From an uncultured Erysipelotrichaceae bacterium (GTDB lineage: Bacteria; Bacillota_I; Bacilli_A; Erysipelotrichales; Erysipelotrichaceae), in NCBI GenBank assembly GCA_937957895.1, contig CALFEZ010000280.1, positions 1 through 6,976 of the forward strand: DNA of 6,976 bases, written 5' to 3'. The notes beneath the pieces were generated by a model. That model saw only the letters and a program-made list of their open reading frames with translations, was not told the origin of the DNA and ran no database searches. A program made the position numbers and the translations under genes. This document shows positions 1 through 5,471 of this stretch, piece by piece; within the stretch, counting starts at the first letter, position 1; the number at the start of each line of letters is the position of its first letter.

Positions 1-50
1 CATACGAGATCACTGTGTGACTGGAGTTCAGACGTGTGCTCTTCCGATCT
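1..50. other. Illumina TruSeq index adapter (non-genomic contamination)
   Basis: These 50 bases match the 3' part of the Illumina TruSeq index primer/adapter. Positions 1-10 are the tail of the P7 flow-cell sequence, 11-16 are a six-base index (CACTGT, whose reverse complement ACAGTG is TruSeq index 5), and 17-50 are the standard 34-base read-2 primer site ending in CTTCCGATCT. Genomic sequence resumes at base 51, in frame with murE. The final T at base 50 belongs to the adapter ligation overhang, so the junction is certain to within about one base. The adapter happens to be stop-free in the murE frame, so a gene caller would extend murE through it. The identification rests on recall of the published adapter and leaves essentially no alternative. 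Confidence 0.98.
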
Positions 51-734
51 GAGGTTGATGATGGCAAATCCATTTTTCGGTAGCAGTTCGAACAATTTTG
101 CTTTGGCAATAAAATAGTTTTCCATGTTGCCATGATAGTCAAGATGATCGTGTGTCAGATTGGTAAAAACTCCAACATCGAATGCAACCGAATCCACTCG
201 ACGTTGTTCCAGACCAATACTTGAAACTTCCAATGCTACGGATTTAACATTGGCAGCAACCATATCGGCAAATGTTCTGTGGATATCGATCACATCAGGA
301 GTCGTGAGCAATGCAGGCCGTTTAACACCATTGAACTCGATTGAGATCGTACCGATGTATCCCGAAGGATGAGATTGAGAGTTGAGATAATGGATCAATG
401 AGGCAACAGTACTTTTTCCGTTTGTACCGGTGACGCCATAAACATCCATCTGACCTGATGGTTTTTGATAAAATGCATGTGCCACTTGATTGAGTGTTTT
501 TAAAACATCTTTAACTTGAATATAAACGATTCCGTCCTTTTTGGTTGCGATGGGATCACTGTGAACAATGGCCACAGCACCGTTTTCGATTGCCTGTTGC
601 ACAAACTTATGCCCATCGAAAACCATTCCTTTTAAACAAAAGAAAAGCCCTTCGCGACTTTTCTTTCGCGAATCGCTCATAAGATTCTTGATTTCGATAA
701 CAGGGGCCTCACTGAAGATCTTATTTAGTAACAT
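51..734 (-). CDS. murE: UDP-N-acetylmuramoyl-tripeptide synthetase MurE, N-terminal 228 residues (3' end missing)
   Basis: MurE is the cytoplasmic ATP-dependent ligase that adds the third amino acid (L-Lys or meso-DAP) to UDP-MurNAc-L-Ala-D-Glu in peptidoglycan precursor synthesis. The visible 228 residues hold the UDP-binding N-terminal domain (SDSR at 20-23) and the first half of the Mur ligase central domain: the ATP P-loop GVTGTNGKST (100-109), TTPD (144-147), LEVSS (168-172), FTNLTHDHLDYHG (190-202) and YFIAKAKLF (207-215). In that last motif K211 matches the lysine that is carbamylated in MurE. Full-length homologues have about 490 residues. The rest of the central domain and the C-terminal domain, which carries the amino-acid selectivity motif, lie beyond the contig end, so Lys versus DAP cannot be decided. 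ATG 734-732 follows an AAGGAGG site by 4 nt and lies 9 bp after mtaB. An oddity is Ile173 where the family usually has His (EVSSH). Residues read below base 51 come from the adapter and must be dropped. Confidence 0.94.
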
Positions 735-746
735 GTTACCTCCTTA
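735..746 (-). promoter_or_regulatory. murE ribosome binding site fused to the mtaB stop codon
   Basis: On the minus strand the mtaB stop TAA (746-744) runs directly into AAGGAGG (745-739), giving TAAGGAGG, followed by a 4-nt spacer and the murE ATG at 734. This is a near-perfect match to the 16S anti-Shine-Dalgarno. It places a terminating ribosome on the next start, which suggests translational coupling of mtaB and murE. Confidence 0.85.
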
Positions 747-1982
747 TGAAAGTATCCCGATACAAACATTATCTTGGATATCCACGAGTTTGACAAGATG
801 GATCGAGTTTGACTCGATCGTTGGATCATCAACGATCACGGGAAGATAATGTTCACTATGTCCAAACATACCATCCTTGGTGGCATGTTCGAATAGGATC
901 TCAACTTCTTTTCCAAGAAAAGATCGGAAAAACTTTTGTTTTAAGTTTTTGGATTGAATCATCAGTAAATGTGCACGTTCTTTGATGACTGTGGGATCAA
1001 GGTGTCCTTTGATGGATGCCGCTTTAGTGTTTTCTCTTTTTGAATATGGAAACACATGTAAAAAACTAAATCCTATCTGATCGATAAATGACTGCGTTGT
1101 CAAAAAGTCGGTATCAGTCTCCCCTGCAAACCCTGCTATCACATCCGTACTGATGACGACATCAGGGATTTGTTGGCGAATGAGCTCAATTTTTTCCTGG
1201 AAATATGCTGTAGTGTATGGTCGATTCATGTCAAACAATACCCTATCATTACCCGATTGCAGTGGAATGTGTAAATGCTTGGCGATTTTAGGTTGTGATG
1301 CGATGAAATCAATAAGGTCAGAGTGCAACTCTGTGACTTCAATCGAGGAAATTCGTATCCTTTGAAGTTCATCGATCATGACCAAACGTTTTAGCAGTTG
1401 CAACAACGAGCTGTTTGATTTTGTTCCAAACTTACCGATGTGGATACCTGTCAGCACAATTTCCTTGTGTTTTGCTGCTACAAGCTGTCTGGCAGTCATT
1501 TCTAACTCATCAATGTCGATGGACACTTCTGGTCCTCGTGCGATCGGTATGATGCAAAATGAGCAGAATTGCTCACATCCATCCTGAATTTTCATGAATG
1601 CTCTTGTTTTTGATTGTCCTTTTTCACTCAATGATCGTAACATTTTTTGTTTGAGCACGATTTCATCAAACCGCTCTTTGTCGTTTTGGAAGATCATCGT
1701 ATCGATTTCTTTGAACTTCTTGATATTGTCAAAGTCAGCCGCGAGTGAACAACCAACGACTACGATCTTGGCATCTGGGTTTGTTTTGATTGCTGATGCA
1801 ATTTTTTGTCTGCTTTTTGCTGCGGCTGCATGGGTTACTGCACAGGTGTTGATGATATACAAATCAGCGTTGTCCTTAAAGTCCACTTGGACCATGTCGG
1901 CTTGTTTCATTAATGAGATGTACCGATCTGATTCGACTGAGTTGACTTTACACCCAAGTGTTGCTATTGCAAATGTCTTCAT
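744..1982 (-). CDS. mtaB: tRNA (N6-L-threonylcarbamoyladenosine37-C2)-methylthiotransferase MtaB
   Basis: MtaB is a radical-SAM enzyme that converts t6A to ms2t6A at position 37 of ANN-decoding tRNAs in the cytoplasm, supporting accurate decoding. The 412 residues show the three-part methylthiotransferase layout. The N-terminal UPF0004 domain has three cluster cysteines: C11 in LGCKVN, C47 in INTCAVT and C78 in VVGC. The radical-SAM domain has Cx3Cx2C at C136/C140/C143. A C-terminal TRAM domain runs from about residue 357. Within the family, LGCKVN and LTGIHIGKFG are MtaB-type, as opposed to GCQMN of MiaB or the RimO form. The motif after the cluster reads RGPEVS, closer to the MiaB version than to Bacillus YqeV. 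It is somewhat shorter than Bacillus YqeV (about 450). The ATG at 1982-1980 has AAGGAG 4 nt upstream. In Bacillus, rsmE and mtaB are direct neighbours; here an extra gene separates them. Confidence 0.94.
   Translation of the reverse strand: MKTFAIATLGCKVNSVESDRYISLMKQADMVQVDFKDNADLYIINTCAVTHAAAAKSRQKIASAIKTNPDAKIVVVGCSLAADFDNIKKFKEIDTMIFQNDKERFDEIVLKQKMLRSLSEKGQSKTRAFMKIQDGCEQFCSFCIIPIARGPEVSIDIDELEMTARQLVAAKHKEIVLTGIHIGKFGTKSNSSLLQLLKRLVMIDELQRIRISSIEVTELHSDLIDFIASQPKIAKHLHIPLQSGNDRVLFDMNRPYTTAYFQEKIELIRQQIPDVVISTDVIAGFAGETDTDFLTTQSFIDQIGFSFLHVFPYSKRENTKAASIKGHLDPTVIKERAHLLMIQSKNLKQKFFRSFLGKEVEILFEHATKDGMFGHSEHYLPVIVDDPTIESNSIHLVKLVDIQDNVCIGILS
801..837 (-). repeat. Two overlapping perfect 8-bp inverted repeats inside the end of mtaB
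   Basis: GATCGAGT (801-808) pairs with ACTCGATC (812-819) across a 3-nt loop, and GATCGTTG (816-823) pairs with CAACGATC (830-837) across a 6-nt loop. The two stems share bases 816-819, so the complete helices exclude each other. They lie in the TRAM-domain coding part of mtaB, about 65-105 nt before the murE start. No T-run follows, so neither is an intrinsic terminator. Any function is inference. Confidence 0.5.
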
Positions 1983-1993
1983 ACTGCTCCTTA
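1983..1993 (-). promoter_or_regulatory. mtaB ribosome binding site fused to the upstream stop codon
   Basis: The stop TAA of the upstream unknown gene (1993-1991) overlaps AAGGAG (1992-1987), giving TAAGGAG, then a 4-nt spacer to the mtaB ATG. The arrangement is the same as at the mtaB/murE junction and argues for termination-reinitiation coupling. Confidence 0.85.
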
Positions 1994-2758
1994 TAACTTA
2001 TAAATACTGTTAAATGATCTTCTGTTGGTCGCCTTTTTTGCTTTTTTGGACAATACATCGTGATGGACCAGCCAGGATTTGATGGCAGTCACATCATTTT
2101 CTTCGATTAGACGTGCTAACTCTTTGAGCACTTCGATATCCAACACTGCTTTCGATTGAAATGGCAGTCGTAAGACGATCTTAGAATCACTAAGAACATA
2201 GAATACCTTGGCGATTGGATGATAAAGCATCAAGGATGAGTGATTGTGATATACCATGATGCAGTCACTAAACCCACTTGCAAACGGCAAATGACCATAC
2301 TTCATGGGATTGATAACACGATCTTTGTATGATTTATACAATTTGAAAAACTGCGGTAACTCAAAGATGGCAGTCCGTTTATCGATCAAAGCATTGAGCA
2401 GTTCGTCAAAAAAGGCAACATAAATCATCGTATCGCTTGATGAAAAATGAGGAAGCTGAGAAAACACTTTGTGAAGTTCTATCGACAGTAAGTGATTTTT
2501 CTGGACATTGTCAAGGTTTTGCCAAATATCGAATACGTCATTTCTCACTTTCTCATAAGCATGATGGATCATGTTCTTGTTGATGGTCGACTGATGATAG
2601 ACATCCAACAACAATGCATCCTCTTCGTTTTCTATTGTCATGATCGTTTCAAATTGATTGACCACTTCGAGTTTTCTTTTGTTGGATTCTTTGAAAAATC
2701 CCTTTAAAAGTGATTGGTTGTGGTGTTTCATCAAAAATCCCTGAATCGACTTAGCCAT
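1991..2758 (-). CDS. Unrecognised 255-residue soluble protein between rsmE and mtaB
   Basis: I do not recognise this protein. The ATG at 2758-2756 gives 255 residues and overlaps the end of rsmE by 8 bp (ATGGCTAA), with a G-rich stretch (GGGGG, 2768-2764) as a possible ribosome binding site. A TTG at 2770 would add four residues and is less likely. There is no signal peptide, no hydrophobic membrane span and only one cysteine (C166), so it is probably cytosolic and without a metal cluster. The N-terminal 30 residues are basic, and residues 45-150 look helix-rich. The segment at about 159-200 (from FASGFSDC, through VYHNHSS, to IVLRLPF) looks strand-rich, and the tail after 237 is strongly basic (KKAKKATNRR), which would fit nucleic-acid contact. 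It is embedded in an RNA-modification operon with coupled junctions on both sides, so a role near RNA modification or ribosome biology is possible, but that is inference from position only. Codon use resembles the neighbours, with no sign of transfer. Confidence 0.85.
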   Translation of the reverse strand: MAKSIQGFLMKHHNQSLLKGFFKESNKRKLEVVNQFETIMTIENEEDALLLDVYHQSTINKNMIHHAYEKVRNDVFDIWQNLDNVQKNHLLSIELHKVFSQLPHFSSSDTMIYVAFFDELLNALIDKRTAIFELPQFFKLYKSYKDRVINPMKYGHLPFASGFSDCIMVYHNHSSLMLYHPIAKVFYVLSDSKIVLRLPFQSKAVLDIEVLKELARLIEENDVTAIKSWLVHHDVLSKKAKKATNRRSFNSIYKL

Positions 2759-3458
2759 AGTAACCCCCAAAAAGTATGCATGCCATCAAAGCGGCTGTCT
2801 CAGATCGCAAAATGCGATGTGTCAGACTTGCCTGAACAAAACCAAGATTCTCCATGGCGATTACTTCTTCTTCATTAAAACCACCTTCTGGCCCGATCAC
2901 TACGCTGTAAGAATGGATATTGGGATCTATCGATACTTTTTTCAAATGATCTGTCTTTTCATATAAAACGATGTTTCGTTGCGATAGATAATGATTAAGT
3001 TTATCGATTTTCACAGGGCCCACGATCTGTGGAATCGTCAACCGATGGGATTGTTCGGATGCTTCTTTGGCAATCGTATGAAATCGCATCAGCTTCTTTT
3101 CAACATCATTTGAGTTGATCTTGACAACACATCGATTGGTCTCCAATAAAACGATCCTGCTTACTCCCAGTTCCGTTGCTTTCTGTATCGTCCATTCTAA
3201 ACGTTCTTTTTTGATCATGGCTATGATAAGTGTTATATCATTCCTTAGATCTTTCATGTGCTGTATGGGTTGTTTGGTCGTTGCTTTGGTGCATGTATGA
3301 TCTAGTTGTGCAACAAATCCATTTCCTTGGGGATCGACCAAGCGAATCGATGAAAATGGCTTGGTTTTGAGAACGTTTTTCAAGTGGAAAACGACTTGCT
3401 TGTCCAAATCGATCGTCTGATTCATCTGTAATGTAGTGTTTATGAAGTATTGTTGCAT
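2751..3458 (-). CDS. rsmE: 16S rRNA (uracil-1498-N3)-methyltransferase RsmE
   Basis: RsmE is a SPOUT-class SAM-dependent enzyme that methylates N3 of U1498 in helix 44 of 16S rRNA in the assembled small subunit. The 235-residue protein begins MQQYFIN, as family members do, with a PUA-like N-terminal domain (about 1-65). It continues with the catalytic SPOUT domain: KKERLEWTIQKATELGVSRI (83-102), KEASEQSHR (131-139), the SAM-binding knot motif VVIGPEGGF (186-194) and RILRSETAAL (215-224). Length is at the lower end of the usual range (about 240-250). I chose ATG 3458-3456. An in-frame ATG at 3500 would add 14 residues not found in the family and overlap the upstream gene by 41 bp. The start lies 1 bp after the rluB stop with no clear Shine-Dalgarno, so translation probably depends on coupling. 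Its 3' end overlaps the next gene by 8 bp. Confidence 0.96.
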   Translation of the reverse strand: MQQYFINTTLQMNQTIDLDKQVVFHLKNVLKTKPFSSIRLVDPQGNGFVAQLDHTCTKATTKQPIQHMKDLRNDITLIIAMIKKERLEWTIQKATELGVSRIVLLETNRCVVKINSNDVEKKLMRFHTIAKEASEQSHRLTIPQIVGPVKIDKLNHYLSQRNIVLYEKTDHLKKVSIDPNIHSYSVVIGPEGGFNEEEVIAMENLGFVQASLTHRILRSETAALMACILFGGYYG

Positions 3459-3459
3459 A

Positions 3460-4194
3460 TTATCTGGAATCAGCCAGTTTCTTGAGCTGTTTGATCTCAT
3501 GTGTCTTCAGTTTTCGATATTGTCCATAAGAAAGATCTTGCAAAGTCATCGATCCATATCGATATCGGTGCAATGCATGAACCTCTTTATCGATGGCAGT
3601 CATCATGCGTCGAACGATACGGTTTTTGCCTTGTGTGATGGTGAGTTTCAAGATAGTGCGGTCGTATCTTTTATCGTATGTGACACTTTCGATCACTGCA
3701 GGATCACTGATCGTCTGATCATCAAGCAGAACGCCTTGGGCCAAGGCATCCAGTTTTTGCTTATCGATTTTCCCTTTTACGGTCACTTGATATGATTTTT
3801 CAATTCGAAAAGAAGGATGCATCATTTTATGAGCAAATTCGCCATCATTAGTCAACAAAAGCAAGCCGGTCGTGTCTTTATCGAGCCTTCCGATCGGAAA
3901 GATCTTTGAACTGGTAGCAATCAGTGAAACAACGTCTTTACGATTACGATCATCCACCACTGTACTGATGGTCTTGAGTGGTTTATACAAAACATAGTAC
4001 TCAAAATCTTCCAACTTGATTGGTTTATCGTCCACAAGGATCACATCTTCCATCGATGCCTGATATCCTTGTGTGGTGATGACTTGACCATTGACTTTGA
4101 CCCTTCCTTGAGCAATAAGATCTTCTGCTTTTCGCAACGAAGCCACTCCTGAACGTGCCAAAAGCTTATGCAAACGTATCGACTTATCCACCAT
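3460..4194 (-). CDS. rluB: RluB-type 23S rRNA pseudouridine synthase (S4 domain, RsuA/RluB/E/F family)
   Basis: This enzyme isomerises a specific uridine to pseudouridine in 23S rRNA (position 2605 in E. coli numbering for RluB). With the start at 4194 it has 244 residues. An N-terminal S4 RNA-binding domain (about 6-60; IRLHKLLARSGVASLRKAED) is followed by the catalytic domain with YKPLKTIST (70-78), the active-site motif PIGRLDKDTTGLLLLTNDG with the catalytic Asp at 105, and KNRIVRRMM near the C-terminus. The S4 plus RsuA-type architecture and the position directly after scpB, as in Bacillus, favour RluB. RsuA (16S) specificity cannot be excluded from sequence alone. The start is uncertain: ATG 4194 overlaps scpB by 11 bp, an in-frame ATG at 4203 adds three residues and a GTG at 4212 adds six. 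None has a strong ribosome binding site. I prefer 4194 because homologues start a few residues before the RLHKLLA motif. Confidence 0.92.
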   Translation of the reverse strand: MVDKSIRLHKLLARSGVASLRKAEDLIAQGRVKVNGQVITTQGYQASMEDVILVDDKPIKLEDFEYYVLYKPLKTISTVVDDRNRKDVVSLIATSSKIFPIGRLDKDTTGLLLLTNDGEFAHKMMHPSFRIEKSYQVTVKGKIDKQKLDALAQGVLLDDQTISDPAVIESVTYDKRYDRTILKLTITQGKNRIVRRMMTAIDKEVHALHRYRYGSMTLQDLSYGQYRKLKTHEIKQLKKLADSR

Positions 4195-4726
4195 ACAAAT
4201 CATCGCTTTCACTTAAAGAAAGTGATTCCCATCGCGGCAGATCATCCAGACTCACTAAATGGAACACATCTAAAAAATCCGGTGTGATCTCATATAGGAT
4301 CGGTCTTCCGGGTGTGCTTTCACGGCCAGCCTCAACGATCAAGTCAAGGGAAAGAAGTTTACGGATCATCAAATCGCAGTTGACCCCACGGATCGACTCG
4401 ATCTGATTACGGGTGACAGGTTGTTTATATGCAATGATCGCAAGTGTCTCTAGTGCTGATTGAGAAAGCTGACGTGTTGATTTAAGCTGCAGATAAAATG
4501 AAAGTGTTGGGTAAATGTCATCGACCGTAACCAACTTCACACGATCCTGCACTTGCATGATCATCAACGCAGAGTCGTTGTTTTTATAATGAGATTGAAG
4601 TTCTGTGATCTCTTTTTCGACATCAAGTATATCCACATGAGTGACTTCGGCAAGCTGTTGCAGAGTGATGCCTTCATCACCGGCAATATAGATCAATCCT
4701 TCAATCTTGGTCTTAAGCTTGCTCAT
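4184..4726 (-). CDS. scpB: Segregation and condensation protein ScpB
   Basis: ScpB is the winged-helix partner that dimerises and binds the kleisin ScpA in the SMC-ScpAB condensin, which compacts and separates newly replicated origins. The 180 residues show two tandem winged-helix domains: KTKIEGLIYIAGDEGIT (5-21) opens the first, and the family hallmarks QSALETLAIIAYKQPVTR (89-106), IESIRGVN (109-116) and GRESTPGRPILYEITPDFL (134-152) lie in the second. Bacillus ScpB is slightly longer (about 197), with the difference in the variable acidic tail, which here ends SESDDLYGG. ATG 4726-4724 is chosen because AAAGGAGA sits 5 nt upstream and homologues begin close to it. An ATG at 4780 would add 18 residues, overlap scpA by 68 bp and lacks family support. 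The chosen start overlaps scpA by 14 bp, as expected for subunits made in fixed proportion. Confidence 0.96.
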   Translation of the reverse strand: MSKLKTKIEGLIYIAGDEGITLQQLAEVTHVDILDVEKEITELQSHYKNNDSALMIMQVQDRVKLVTVDDIYPTLSFYLQLKSTRQLSQSALETLAIIAYKQPVTRNQIESIRGVNCDLMIRKLLSLDLIVEAGRESTPGRPILYEITPDFLDVFHLVSLDDLPRWESLSLSESDDLYGG

Positions 4727-5426
4727 ATTCTCTCCTTTGCAGATACACGATCTCATCATCGATCGTAAATGATAACTCATTGAGACGAATCATATCCAAA
4801 ATAGCCAGAAAAGTCACGATCAGTTCCTGAACATCATGTGTCGTGGCAAACAGTTCATCCAAAGTAAACACTGGTTGAAGTGAAATGATCTGTCTTCTAA
4901 GATGATTTACACGATCAGAGATGGATAGTTCTTTATTGGTCGTCTTAACTTCAAATGGTTGACTTATTTTTAATCGTACCATCACTTTATCAAAGGCACG
5001 ATATAGATCGGCAGCTTTGTGACCACCGATCGGTGTTTTGAATCCTTCAAGAGTTGAGGCAGGTTTCGTCAGATGCTGCATCCGCTTTTGATAACGATCT
5101 TTGAGTATTAATGAAATACGTTTTGCCTGTTCGTATGCCAGCAATCGGTCTACGATAGACAATGGTTCTTCCTGGATCTCTGGATCAAACTCTGCTTTGA
5201 CAGTGGGTATCAGTTTTTTGCTTTTGTACTCGATCAATCCTGCCAGTTCAGAAAGGTATTCGGTAGCGATTTCAAATCTCTGTTGCTGCATGTGTTCCAG
5301 ATACAATTGATATTGTGTGATAAGTTGAGAAATATCCAAATCAAAAAGATCAAGCTTTTTTTCTTTGATCAAATAAAGCATCAAGTCCAAAGGACCTTCG
5401 AACTGTTCAATCGTGATCGTAAACAT
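4713..5426 (-). CDS. scpA: Segregation and condensation protein ScpA (kleisin)
   Basis: ScpA is the kleisin that bridges the two SMC heads and carries an ScpB dimer, closing the condensin ring for chromosome segregation. The 237 residues start MFTITIEQFEGPLDLMLYLI, the conserved SMC-neck-binding N-terminal helical domain (about 1-75, including KLDLFDLDISQLITQYQLYL). A linker rich in charged residues contains IEYKSKKLIP and the helix around LLAYEQAKRI (95-104). The C-terminal winged helix (about 190-232; TLDELF through LNELSFTIDDEIVYLQ) contacts the other SMC head. Length is close to the Bacillus protein (about 250). ATG 5426-5424 follows AAAGGTG (5437-5431). The gene overlaps scpB by 14 bp and is preceded by the only sizeable intergenic gap in the window, which carries a promoter candidate. 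Confidence 0.96.
   Translation of the reverse strand: MFTITIEQFEGPLDLMLYLIKEKKLDLFDLDISQLITQYQLYLEHMQQQRFEIATEYLSELAGLIEYKSKKLIPTVKAEFDPEIQEEPLSIVDRLLAYEQAKRISLILKDRYQKRMQHLTKPASTLEGFKTPIGGHKAADLYRAFDKVMVRLKISQPFEVKTTNKELSISDRVNHLRRQIISLQPVFTLDELFATTHDVQELIVTFLAILDMIRLNELSFTIDDEIVYLQRREYEQA
4727..4738 (-). promoter_or_regulatory. scpB ribosome binding site inside the scpA coding end
   Basis: AAAGGAGA (4738-4731 on the minus strand), with its core AAGGAG five bases from the ATG at 4726, lies within the last codons of scpA. It decides the scpB start against the longer in-frame ATG at 4780. Confidence 0.8.
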
Positions 5427-5440
5427 TTTTCACCTTTGCC

Positions 5441-5468
5441 ATTATATCACACCTTGAATCAAGGTAAA
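5441..5468 (-). promoter_or_regulatory. Candidate extended -10 promoter with internal palindrome, upstream of scpA
   Basis: Read on the minus strand, the pdp-scpA gap contains TGATATAAT (5449-5441), a perfect extended -10 (TGnTATAAT), with a weak -35 candidate TTTACC (5468-5463) at 16-bp spacing. Transcription would begin around 5433-5435. That leaves a leader of only about 8-10 nt and would cut into or shorten the AAAGGTG ribosome binding site. This short leader is the main reason for doubt. If real, scpA-scpB-rluB and downstream genes can be transcribed independently of pdp. Confidence 0.5.
5451..5465. repeat. Perfect 15-bp palindrome (7-bp arms, central base) in the pdp-scpA gap
   Basis: The sequence ACCTTGA-A-TCAAGGT is a perfect inverted repeat centred on 5458. 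It sits between the -35 and -10 candidates of the scpA promoter, which is a classic repressor operator position. It is not a convincing terminator: only a 3-nt loop is possible and no T-run follows it in the direction of transcription. The regulator is unknown. Confidence 0.6.
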
Positions 5469-5471
5469 ATG

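Noticed and set aside
160..372. 70-codon plus-strand open frame
   Set aside because: It is the antisense shadow of the MurE P-loop and Mur ligase region, which is clearly coding on the minus strand.
1594..2013. 139-codon open frame on the plus strand, plus other plus-strand frames such as 3436-3795 and 5283-5693
   Set aside because: They lie antisense to well-supported genes, their translations show no family motifs, and their lengths are normal for antisense frames in AT-rich coding DNA.
2759..2770. TTG at 2770 as the start of the unknown protein
   Set aside because: It is a rare start codon without a ribosome binding site. The ATG at 2758 overlaps the rsmE stop in a typical coupled arrangement and has a G-rich stretch before it.
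3456..3500. Upstream ATG at 3500 as the rsmE start
   Set aside because: It would add 14 residues absent from the family and overlap rluB by 41 bp. Homologues start at the MQ-YF motif encoded from 3458.
3887..3900. Match of CTTCCGATC in rluB to the adapter end, as a second adapter insertion
   Set aside because: Only nine bases match, they encode the conserved pseudouridine synthase active-site region in frame, and no further adapter sequence adjoins them.
4727..4780. Upstream ATG at 4780 as the scpB start
   Set aside because: It lacks a ribosome binding site and would overlap scpA by 68 bp, while the ATG at 4726 has AAAGGAGA and fits homologue N-termini.
5451..5465. Palindrome as the pdp transcription terminator
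   Set aside because: The maximal stem is 6 bp with a 3-nt loop and no T-run follows in the direction of transcription. The position between -35 and -10 candidates fits an operator better.
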